NCBI GenBank assembly: GCA_039197065.1 | Contig: JBCCUL010000061.1 | Span: forward strand, 1-13,538 | Source: JANQPX01 sp039197065 | GTDB taxonomy: Bacteria; Pseudomonadota; Alphaproteobacteria; Geminicoccales; Geminicoccaceae | Length of the DNA stretch: 13,538 nucleotides | Direction of reading: 5' to 3' | Part shown: positions 7,372 to 13,538 of the stretch, piece after piece | Layout: each line of letters opens with the position of its first letter | How positions within the stretch are numbered: position 1 is the first letter of the stretch | Made by a program: the position numbers and the translations under genes | The notes under the pieces: model-generated | What the model saw: the letters and a program-made list of their open reading frames with translations, nothing else | What the model was told of the DNA's origin: nothing | The model's database searches: none

Positions 7372-8279
7372 GCATGAGCTGCCGAGAGACAGTCAAGAAA
7401 GACCTGGGCTATTCGCGAAGGCTTCGGGTGTCGTTTGACGACCGCGAAGAAGTCCGTCTCGTAGTGAAAGCGATCAGGCCGAAGTTTTCTCATCAAACCC
7501 CGCCTTACAAGGGACTGGGCAAAATGATCCGGTAGGAAACCGATGTAGCGTCCGGACTGGATCAGGATGGCGAGAGCCTCCTGATCATTGGCCTGCGCAT
7601 GGCAATCGAGTCCTTCTTTCTGGCTGACAATCATGTTCGGTGAAAAAAACTCCAGGCCGGCATAGCGGCCCGCCAGAATGTCGCGCGGTGAGATGCTTTC
7701 ATCTTGGCGCGAAAACCAGGGGTGCGTGGCACCGCAGAACAGGTACATCCGTTCGGCGTAGAGCGGATGATAGACGAGGCTGGATGACTTTCGGTAGGTC
7801 GGGACGATGCCGATATGGACTTCCCCGCTGAGCAGGTCTCGTTCCGTGTCGTTCGTACCCAGCACGCGGACCCTCAAGCTGACGTCCGGCGCCAACTCGT
7901 CGAATCTGCGGAACGCTGCGGCGACCTGAGCGTTCGGGTTCGTCAGCGTCATATCGAACAGAGCGATCGACAGCCGTCCAACGAGGCGGTCGTTCACCTC
8001 GTTGACTTCGACCGTGAAGTTGTCCACGGACGCCAAGAGCCGGTTCGACGCTTCGAAAACGCGAACACCCTCGTCCGTCAGCGTGAAACCACTCGGTCCC
8101 CGGTCACAAAGCTTGACGCCCAAGCGCAGCTCAAGGTCGCTGAGCTGACGGCTGATTGTGGATCTGCCGACATTCATGACCATTTCAGCAGCCGAAATGC
8201 CGCCTGATTGCACGATCGTCTGGAAAACACGAAGCAGCCGGATATCGGTCTGCTGGATGTGGCGAGTTCGTTTCGTCAT
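7368..8279 (-). CDS. LysR-family transcriptional regulator
   Basis: This 303-residue protein has an N-terminal winged helix-turn-helix at about residues 12-71 (TDIRLLRVFQTIVQSGGISAAE, then GRSTISRQLSDLELRLG). A linker helix and a two-lobed periplasmic-binding-like effector domain (about 95-295) follow. Length and order are standard for LysR regulators. It is transcribed divergently from tpa with 214 bases between the starts, the usual arrangement for a LysR protein that controls its neighbour and itself. It runs convergently into the class V aminotransferase, ending inside the shared palindrome. The ribosome site before ATG 8279 is weak (AGGG about 2 bases away). Taurine clusters more often carry the GntR/MocR-type TauR, so a LysR partner for tpa is unusual. 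Its inducer is not known; a taurine-like or N-methyl amine is a guess. Confidence 0.88.
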   Translation of the reverse strand: MTKRTRHIQQTDIRLLRVFQTIVQSGGISAAEMVMNVGRSTISRQLSDLELRLGVKLCDRGPSGFTLTDEGVRVFEASNRLLASVDNFTVEVNEVNDRLVGRLSIALFDMTLTNPNAQVAAAFRRFDELAPDVSLRVRVLGTNDTERDLLSGEVHIGIVPTYRKSSSLVYHPLYAERMYLFCGATHPWFSRQDESISPRDILAGRYAGLEFFSPNMIVSQKEGLDCHAQANDQEALAILIQSGRYIGFLPDHFAQSLVRRGLMRKLRPDRFHYETDFFAVVKRHPKPSRIAQVFLDCLSAAHA

Positions 8280-8493
8280 CGCCCTAATGTTTCACATTTA
8301 TGCAACCAAGTGTGCAAACAATCCAATTGCTGCAACCCCGTCAGCATGACATTGTGCTTGAAATACCGTTGCGATCGATCTCGGCCATCACGGATGCGTG
8401 GCTGCGAAAACGGACCGCCGCATGTCTTGTTCGGTTGGTGACTTCGGCTGCAAGCGGCGACGTACACACTAATCAGAGAAAGAACACTGCACC
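8280..8493. promoter_or_regulatory. Divergent promoter region with candidate LysR operator
   Basis: The 214 bases between the LysR and tpa starts contain GCAA-N9-TTGC (8314-8330), an interrupted dyad of the size LysR proteins favour. It lies 35-51 bases upstream of the LysR ATG and about 164 bases upstream of tpa. GCAA recurs around it at 8302-8305, 8314-8317 and 8332-8335 (the first and last as TGCAACC), giving three spaced half-sites. The remaining 150 bases before tpa would form a long leader; no riboswitch or small ORF was recognised in it. Promoter hexamers are not clear on either strand. Confidence 0.45.
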
Positions 8494-9879
8494 ATGCTGG
8501 ACCCAGGGCAGAACGACATCGAACATGTTATCGAGGCCGACCGCGTCAACGTCTGGCATCACCTCGCGCAGCACAAGAAGTTCGAAACCGTCGACCCACT
8601 GGTCATCGTAGAAGGCCAGGGCATGCGGGTGTGGAACGCGGCGGGACGCGAGCATCTCGATGCCGTTTCAGGCGGTGTCTGGACGGTCAATGTCGGCTAC
8701 GGCCGGGAGTCGATCGCCAATGCCGTGCGCGACCAGCTCGTCAAGCTGAATTTTTTCGCCAACACGGCCGGCAACGTGCCAGGTGCCCTGTTCGCCCAAC
8801 GGCTGATCGAGAAGATGCCGGGTATGAGCCGTGTCTACTTCTCGAACTCAGGCTCCGAGGCCAACGAAAAGGCCTACAAAATCGTCCGCCAGATCGCGCA
8901 CAACAAATATGGCGGCAAGAAGCACAAGATCCTGTATCGCAACCGCGACTACCACGGCACCACGATCACGGCACTCTCGTCATGTGGCCAGGACCAGCGC
9001 AAGGATCAGTACGGGCCTTTCACGCCCGGCTTCGTCGAGGTGCCGCACTGCCTGGAGTACCGCTCTCAGTGGGGCGAGGTCGATGACTATGGCATCAAGG
9101 CTGCGGACGCCATCGAAGAGATCATCCTGCGCGAAGGCGCCGACACGGTCGGGGGCCTGATCCTCGAGCCGATTACGGCTGGCGGCGGGGTGATCGTGCC
9201 ACCCAAGGGTTATTGGGAACGCGTGCAGGAGATCTGCAGGAAACACAATGTGCTCCTGATCATCGACGAAGTCGTCTGCGGCATGGGTCGAACGGGCGCA
9301 TGGTTCGGCTATCAGCATTACGGCATCGAGCCCGATATCGTGACGATGGCCAAGGGGGTTGCGTCAGGCTACGCGGCCATTTCCTGCACGGTGACGACGG
9401 AAGCGGTGTTCAATGAATTCAAGGCCGATCCGGACGATCCGATGAGTTACTTTCGGGACATTTCAACGTTCGGCGGATGCGCTGGCGGACCGGCGGCCGC
9501 AATCGAGAACATGCGGATCCTGGAGGACGAGAACCTCCTCGAGAACTGCGCCGAGATGGGTGATGACGTCATCGAAAAACTCGAGGAACTGAAGTCACGA
9601 CACAGCGTGATCGGGGATGTGCGCGGCAAAGGCCTGTTCTGCGGCGTCGAACTCGTCGTGGACCGTGACACGAAGGAGCCGGCCCCCGAGAGCGTCGCCC
9701 AAGCCGTCGTCGCGGACTGCATGGCCCGTTCCGCCGTCATCATCGGCGCCACCAACCGCTCACTTGCGGGTCTCAACAACACGCTATGTCTGAGCCCGGC
9801 GCTAATTTCCACCAAGTCCGACATCGATGAAATCATCGCAGCCATCGACAGCGCACTGACCCGCGTCGCGACGCATTGA
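8494..9879 (+). CDS. tpa: Taurine--pyruvate aminotransferase (Tpa-type class III aminotransferase)
   Basis: This 461-residue class III PLP enzyme transfers the amino group of taurine to pyruvate, giving sulfoacetaldehyde and alanine in the cytoplasm. It shows blocks I recognise from characterised Tpa proteins: EADRVNVWHHLAQHKKFET, HLDAVSGGVWTVNVGYGRES, GMSRVYFSNSGSEANEKAYK, and FGYQHYGIEPDIVTMAKG with GYAAISCTVTTEAVF. The pyridine-binding Asp is residue 258 (IDEVVCGMGRTG) and the PLP-binding Lys is residue 287 (MAKGVASG). Length and start fit the family, although the ribosome site (AGAAAG) is modest. Tpa usually sits with xsc, pta and a TauR regulator, whereas here it stands alone beside a LysR gene and near N-demethylase genes. 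Tpa enzymes can accept related omega-amines such as hypotaurine or beta-alanine, so the true substrate here may differ. No terminator is obvious after its TGA. Confidence 0.85.
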   Translation: MLDPGQNDIEHVIEADRVNVWHHLAQHKKFETVDPLVIVEGQGMRVWNAAGREHLDAVSGGVWTVNVGYGRESIANAVRDQLVKLNFFANTAGNVPGALFAQRLIEKMPGMSRVYFSNSGSEANEKAYKIVRQIAHNKYGGKKHKILYRNRDYHGTTITALSSCGQDQRKDQYGPFTPGFVEVPHCLEYRSQWGEVDDYGIKAADAIEEIILREGADTVGGLILEPITAGGGVIVPPKGYWERVQEICRKHNVLLIIDEVVCGMGRTGAWFGYQHYGIEPDIVTMAKGVASGYAAISCTVTTEAVFNEFKADPDDPMSYFRDISTFGGCAGGPAAAIENMRILEDENLLENCAEMGDDVIEKLEELKSRHSVIGDVRGKGLFCGVELVVDRDTKEPAPESVAQAVVADCMARSAVIIGATNRSLAGLNNTLCLSPALISTKSDIDEIIAAIDSALTRVATH

Positions 9880-10071
9880 CCGACAGCGGGTTTTGAGAGC
9901 CACTTCGCGCGGAGCATAGGTCCAAATAGGATTTCTCGCGAACTTGAACACGGAACAAATGCTGCAATTCGTTGCTACTCGATGATCGACCAACCAGCGG
10001 CCAACGAGAAATCGGGCGTCGACTTCGCTTTGACCCAGCTTCCCGGCATGTAGTCTGGCTGTTCATCAGCT

Positions 10072-10099
10072 GCTTGCGGTAGACCGCAAGCGCGCTTGC
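10072..10099. repeat. Overlapping hairpins (mutually exclusive dyads)
   Basis: GCTTGCGG (10072-10079) and CCGCAAGC (10084-10091) form a perfect 8-base stem with a TAGA loop. GCAAGCGCGCTTGC (10086-10099) is a perfect 14-base palindrome that shares its left half with that stem, so only one of the two can form at a time. No T tract follows on either strand. Possible uses are termination of tpa transcripts or a remnant mobile-element end; neither is shown. Confidence 0.5.
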
Positions 10100-10132
10100 C
10101 GGTCGACAGTAGGCTATTGAAAAACGCGAATC

Positions 10133-10159
10133 ACCTGCCGAATCCCGTTTCCGGCAGGT
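10133..10159. repeat. Inverted repeat ACCTGCCG/CGGCAGGT
   Basis: ACCTGCCG (10133-10140) and CGGCAGGT (10152-10159) are perfect complements around an 11-base loop. On the minus strand a run of five T follows 8 bases after the stem, so it could be a weak terminator for leftward transcription out of the Pat-like gene. The spacing is longer than in a classic terminator. Confidence 0.4.
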
Positions 10160-10607
10160 TGGCTGCCCTAACCCGCCTGATCTTCTTCGGCTTTCCCAGC
10201 CTGACAGCGCCCTGACCTCATCGTCACAACATACCATTCAGCAGCCACCTAACACTAAAAGGCTTCCATGGTTCGATCCTAGGAATTTGCTGCTAACGCA
10301 CGGCTTGCAGAGCCCCATCTAGTGTCGTGTTTGGGTCAAGTTTCCGCATAAGCGGCCAGGCTTCCGGTGGCAGCTTTGCTTCTGAGGACCGGTCGCGACG
10401 GCGGAGTTCCTCTCGGGACGGGCGGTAACCACTCGTTTTCTGACGCAAGGCTGGTGGGAAAAGAGTGCCACTAGCGGACGCTGGCTATAGAGAGACTATC
10501 GACGAGAAACCTGCTGCGTTCTCGTGATCGAACTCTTTCCTACAACGATCACGCCGCTGCCAGTGTCTGCGAGCGCATTGAGACATTGAGGGCCGCAGGC
10601 ATCCAGC

Positions 10608-11378
10608 TCACTTTTTGAGATCAAGGCTGACATGCAATATGCTGGGATCGCCAGCGATCGACGACGACACGAAGCCGAGTTTCTCGCACAACGAAAGCAT
10701 CGGCTTGTTCTTCCTCAGAACTTCGCCATAGAGTTCGCCGATACCGCGCTTCTTGGCATAGGCGATCAGCCGCTCCATCATCAGTCGACCCAGCCCTTGT
10801 CCGGTCAACTCCTGACCAATGATGATCGTATATTCGGCGCGCTCATTGTCGGGATCGGCGGCAAGGCGAGCAACGCCGCCAATCGCGGCCTCGCCGGGCG
10901 AGCGATCCTCGGCGAGAACCAGAGCCATCTCGCGGTCATAGTCGATCTGCGTGAAACGCGCCGCCATCACGTGGGTCAGCGTTTTCATCGGCGTGAAGAA
11001 GCGAAGCTGGATCTCCTCAGGCGTCAGCTTGGTGAAGCCGAGATGAAAGGCGGGTTCGTCCTCGGGGCGGACGGGACGAAGTAAGAAGGCTCTGCCGTCT
11101 TTAAGGGTGACCGGCTCTTCCAGCTCCTTGGGATAGGGCCGAATCGCGAGACGCTCCGGCCCGGTCTTCTCGGTCAGCTGCAGCTTCACACGAACGTCGA
11201 GCGCCATCACGCCGAAATCGTCGGCGAGCAGCGGATTGATATCTAGCTCATCGATCTCAGGGTGATCGATCACCAGCTGCGCGACCTTGATCAGCGTGGC
11301 CGCGATCGCATCGAGGGCGGCGGGCGGCCGATCGCGATAGCCCTTCAAGAGCCGGTGAATGCGCGTCTGAGCCATCAC
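10608..11378 (-). CDS. Pat-like protein, 3' fragment: end of ATP-grasp domain plus GNAT acetyltransferase
   Basis: This 256-codon frame is the C-terminal part of a longer gene whose 5' part ends one base upstream. Its first 70 or so residues (RIHRLLKGYRDRPPAALDAIA, then IDELDINPLLADDFGVMALDVRV) are the tail of the ATP-grasp domain of ADP-forming acyl-CoA synthetases. From about residue 85 (LRPVRPEDEPAF) to 250 it is a GNAT domain with the acetyl-CoA loop LTGQGLGRLMMERL. In Pat/YfiQ this domain acetylates lysines of metabolic enzymes such as acetyl-CoA synthetase. The frame continues upstream through LAHEV to a TAG at 11393-11391, so the GTG at 11378 is not a native start. If translation restarts here the GNAT part could still be made alone. 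Otherwise the gene is inactivated by the frameshift. Confidence 0.8.
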   Translation of the reverse strand: MMAQTRIHRLLKGYRDRPPAALDAIAATLIKVAQLVIDHPEIDELDINPLLADDFGVMALDVRVKLQLTEKTGPERLAIRPYPKELEEPVTLKDGRAFLLRPVRPEDEPAFHLGFTKLTPEEIQLRFFTPMKTLTHVMAARFTQIDYDREMALVLAEDRSPGEAAIGGVARLAADPDNERAEYTIIIGQELTGQGLGRLMMERLIAYAKKRGIGELYGEVLRKNKPMLSLCEKLGFVSSSIAGDPSILHVSLDLKK

Positions 11379-11379
11379 C

Positions 11380-13305
11380 TCATGGGCGAGCTATATTGAG
11401 CGGCGGCATGGCGAGCGCCTTGTCATCCATCACCTCGACCGCGGTGCCGCCCTGGCCGAACAAAATGAGGGGACCGAAGGTCGGATCCGTGATCACGCCG
11501 ATGATCAATTCATAAGCGCCGGGCCTCCGGATCATCGGCTGCACGCTGAAACCATCGATGACGGCGTCCGGCTTGAGGGCGCGCACGCGTTCCAGCATGG
11601 CGTCAGCCGCGTCCTCGACATGGCGTGGACCGAACAGGTTGAGCGCCACACCGCCGACGTCGCTCTTGTGTAGGATGTCGTCCGACAGGATCTTGATGGC
11701 GACACCGCTACCGAACTCCACCGCGAGCGATGCGGCCTCATGCGGATCCTTGGCGACGAGGGTCTTGGCCGTCGGGATGTCGTAGGCCGCCATCAGCGCT
11801 TTTGCCGATGGTTCGTTCAACCATGTCTTGCCGTTATTCAATGCGCCTTCGATCAAGCTCCTCGCCGTTGCGAGGTCGGGTTCGAAGGCGTTGGGCATCG
11901 ATTCGGGCGTCTCCATCAGGGTCTGCTGATTGCGCCGATAGGCAACCAGCTGCATGAACGCGTCGATCGCATCCTCCGGCGTTTCGAAGGTCGGGATATT
12001 GTGGTCGGCAAACCTGCGCCTGGCGGGCAAGGCGGCGCCGTCCCCGAGCCAGCTCGTCAGCAGCGGACGTCTCGCTTTGCCGACGGCCCTTATCACCGCC
12101 GCTCCGGCCTCGTCCGGGGATGCGACCGCTGTCGGACAGTTGAGCGCGAGCACGGCGTCGACCTCGGGGTCGTCCATCACAGCCTTGATCGCATGCTCGT
12201 AACGCAGAGGCGGTGCATCGCCGATGATGTCCACCGGATTGGTTTTCGACCAGGTCGGCGGCAAGTGTTTGTCCAGCTCGGCAAGGGTTTTAGGATCGAG
12301 CTTTGCGAGCTCACCGCCATGATCCATCAGCGCATCGGTCGCCATCACGCCCACGCCACCACCGTTGGTCACGATGGCCAGCCGATCACCTTTCGGTGGC
12401 TTGACCATCGCCAGCGTCTGCACCGCATCGAACAGCTCTTCCAGATGGATCACCCGCAGCATGCCCGCCCGCCGAAACGCGGTGTCATAGACATCGTCGG
12501 CACCCGCCAGTGCGCCGGTGTGGGAAGCAGCGGCGCGTGCGCCTTCAGGATGACGGCCAGCCTTGACCACCATGACCGGCTTCATCCTGGCAGCGGCGCG
12601 ACCTGCCGACATGAATTTACGGGCATCGGTGATGGCCTCGATGTAAAGAAGAATGGCGTTGGTCCCAGGATCGTTGGCGAGATAGTCCAGCATGTCGCCG
12701 AAATCGATATCTCTCATATCGCCGAGTGCGACCAGGTGGGAAAACCCGATGCCGCGACTGGTCGCCCAATCGAGGACCGAGGTAACCACCGCACCGGACT
12801 GCGCGACGAAGGCGAGCTTGCCTTTCGCGGGTGAAATATGAGCGAAGCTGGCGTTCAGGCCGATTCCGGGCACCAGCACGCCGAGACAATTGGGGCCGAC
12901 TATGCGCAGGAGATGCGGCCTGGCGGCATCGAGCATCGCCTGCCGCAAACTTTTGCCGTTGTCGCCTTGCTCGCCGAGACCGGCGGTGATCACCACGGCC
13001 GCCTTGGTACCCTTTTCGCCGAGTTCCGTAATCAGGCCGGGAATCGTTTTCGGTGGCGTCGCGATGATCGCAAGATCCGGCACCAGCGGCAGGCTGGCAA
13101 TGCTATCGAAGGTCAAGACACCCTGAATCGAGCGATGTTTCGGATTGACTGGCATCACCGGTCCATCGAAACCGCCGCCGAACAGATTCTTCGCAAGCAC
13201 GGATCCGACCGAACTCGGTCGCTTGCTCGCGCCGATCAAGGCAAGTGTCTCAGGCTTGAACAGCTTTTCCAGATTACGGATTGTCATGACCTCGTCCCGT
13301 CGCAT
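11380..13305 (-). CDS. Pat-like protein, 5' fragment: ADP-forming acetyl-CoA synthetase-like part (frameshifted)
   Basis: This 641-codon frame begins with a CoA-binding Rossmann domain (about 10-135, LFKPETLALIGASKRPSSVG). A succinyl-CoA ligase-like domain follows (about 150-300) with SHTGALAG at His262, the position of the phosphorylated His in ADP-forming acetyl-CoA synthetases. The ATP-grasp domain begins near 480 and breaks off after FGQGGTAVEVMDDKALAMPPLN. The next residues IARP and a TGA come from a frameshift: the expected continuation LAHEVMAQTRIHRLLKGY is in another frame. Joined, the two parts give about 893-899 residues, close to E. coli YfiQ (Pat, 886) with the same domain order. 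ATG 13287 (MTIRNLEKLF) matches family N-termini better than ATG 13305. Native function would be acyl-CoA synthesis and/or protein lysine acetylation; as sequenced the product is probably non-functional. Confidence 0.82.
   Translation of the reverse strand: MRRDEVMTIRNLEKLFKPETLALIGASKRPSSVGSVLAKNLFGGGFDGPVMPVNPKHRSIQGVLTFDSIASLPLVPDLAIIATPPKTIPGLITELGEKGTKAAVVITAGLGEQGDNGKSLRQAMLDAARPHLLRIVGPNCLGVLVPGIGLNASFAHISPAKGKLAFVAQSGAVVTSVLDWATSRGIGFSHLVALGDMRDIDFGDMLDYLANDPGTNAILLYIEAITDARKFMSAGRAAARMKPVMVVKAGRHPEGARAAASHTGALAGADDVYDTAFRRAGMLRVIHLEELFDAVQTLAMVKPPKGDRLAIVTNGGGVGVMATDALMDHGGELAKLDPKTLAELDKHLPPTWSKTNPVDIIGDAPPLRYEHAIKAVMDDPEVDAVLALNCPTAVASPDEAGAAVIRAVGKARRPLLTSWLGDGAALPARRRFADHNIPTFETPEDAIDAFMQLVAYRRNQQTLMETPESMPNAFEPDLATARSLIEGALNNGKTWLNEPSAKALMAAYDIPTAKTLVAKDPHEAASLAVEFGSGVAIKILSDDILHKSDVGGVALNLFGPRHVEDAADAMLERVRALKPDAVIDGFSVQPMIRRPGAYELIIGVITDPTFGPLILFGQGGTAVEVMDDKALAMPPLNIARP
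11388..11397 (-). other. Frameshift site splitting the Pat-like gene
   Basis: On the minus strand, the AAT codon of PPLN (11397-11395) is followed by four bases (11394-11391) and then CTC (11390-11388), the first codon of the resumed frame LAHEVMAQ. Family members have two residues between these points, so a 6-base stretch has become 4: a net loss of two bases. The site is not a homopolymer, so a simple run-length sequencing error is less likely. Confidence 0.75.
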
Positions 13306-13401
13306 GGACTTGATGCAAGGGGTCTAAAACAGAAGCGCGACATCGCCATTGAGCCGAATCAAAAAACAGATGCGCGAAACGGAAGGTCGGGAAAGGGTTC
13401 T

Positions 13402-13418
13402 TGGTCGTTACGAAACGT
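13402..13418 (+). repeat. Candidate IS end, inverted copy of 102-118
   Basis: TGGTCGTTACGAAACGT matches the left motif (minus strand) at 16 of 17 positions, with looser similarity for about 25 bases further right (GGATG, T-rich run, GA). The rightmost 120 bases to the window edge contain no recognisable transposase end. It could be the 3' terminal repeat of a second element lying to the right, or the 5' end of a diverged one. It sits about 115 bases upstream of the Pat-like ATG 13287. Confidence 0.45.
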
Positions 13419-13538
13419 TTGGATGTTTCTGATTTTTTGACACTGCGGTGGTGATGGCGGTTTTTTTCCGATGCCCGCGGTTCTTTGCGATTCAGCCACT
13501 GTAAGGCCGTCAGATCGACGGTATCGGGCTGGTCTGAC

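Larger units (their letters stand above)
9880..10607. other. 728-base intergenic stretch with hairpins, no recognisable gene
   Basis: No frame in this stretch resembles a known protein. Two minus-strand frames without good starts read somewhat protein-like. One is about 51 codons at roughly 9977-10130, ending PDFSLAAGWSIIE. The other is about 62 codons at roughly 10305-10493, ending WPLMRKLDPNTTLDGALQAVR. They could be remnants of decayed genes, but I cannot assign them. The stretch also has the two dyads listed separately. It lies between tpa and the convergent 3' end of the broken Pat-like gene and may mark a junction between an acquired catabolic segment and older sequence. Confidence 0.5.

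Noticed and set aside
9833..10237. 134-codon minus-strand frame overlapping the end of tpa
   Set aside because: Arg/Ser-rich with no recognisable domain, and it overlaps the 3' end of tpa.
10305..10493. About 62-codon minus-strand open stretch ending TLDGALQAVR
   Set aside because: Reads protein-like but has no proper start and no family I can name; mentioned only as a possible remnant.
11740..12834. 364-codon plus-strand frame opposite the Pat-like gene
   Set aside because: Antisense shadow; the minus strand encodes clear CoA-ligase domains over the same bases.
1..13538. CRISPR array, tRNA, rRNA or phage genes
   Set aside because: No regularly spaced direct repeats, no cloverleaf or rRNA motifs and no phage proteins were seen on either strand.

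Overview
The window looks like part of an alphaproteobacterial genome, probably Hyphomicrobiales (Rhizobiales). The reasons are its GC-rich coding, NAD(P)-independent flavin/folate demethylases typical of methylated-amine users, a Tpa-type taurine aminotransferase, a large Pat-like acyl-CoA synthetase/GNAT protein, and a CTAGAGCG-type palindromic intergenic element. This assignment is inference; no rRNA or other marker gene is present.

Layout. Bases 1-58 (minus) encode the first 19 residues of an IS1182-like transposase. Its outer end lies near position 118, where a 17-bp motif recurs inverted at 13402-13418 near the right edge. Bases 119-580 carry no convincing gene, only a minus-strand hairpin with a T tract and an AT-rich, palindrome-bearing promoter. 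A plus-strand operon follows: an XRE-cupin regulator (581-1186), two tandem about 815-residue FAD/folate dehydrogenases of the dimethylglycine/sarcosine dehydrogenase family (1204-3648 and 3645-6092, with an ATGA overlap), and a class V aminotransferase (6198-7331). This meets a convergent LysR gene (7368-8279, minus) in a perfect nested palindrome that contains both stop codons. Divergent from the LysR gene is a strong taurine:pyruvate aminotransferase homologue (tpa, 8494-9879). A 728-bp stretch (9880-10607) has hairpins but no recognisable gene. The right third is a minus-strand Pat/YfiQ-like gene broken by a net 2-base loss near 11391-11394 into a 641-codon 5' part and a 256-codon 3' part.

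How the genes may work together. The two flavoproteins should remove N-methyl groups oxidatively and pass the one-carbon unit to tetrahydrofolate. The class V enzyme and Tpa would then transaminate the resulting primary amine or related amino acid. The conservative reading is dimethylglycine -> sarcosine -> glycine, with glycine/serine/glyoxylate exchange. A more speculative reading, prompted by Tpa, is stepwise demethylation of N-methylated taurines to taurine and then sulfoacetaldehyde. Neither substrate can be fixed from this window: no transporter, xsc or pta gene is visible. The XRE-cupin and LysR genes are the obvious local regulators.
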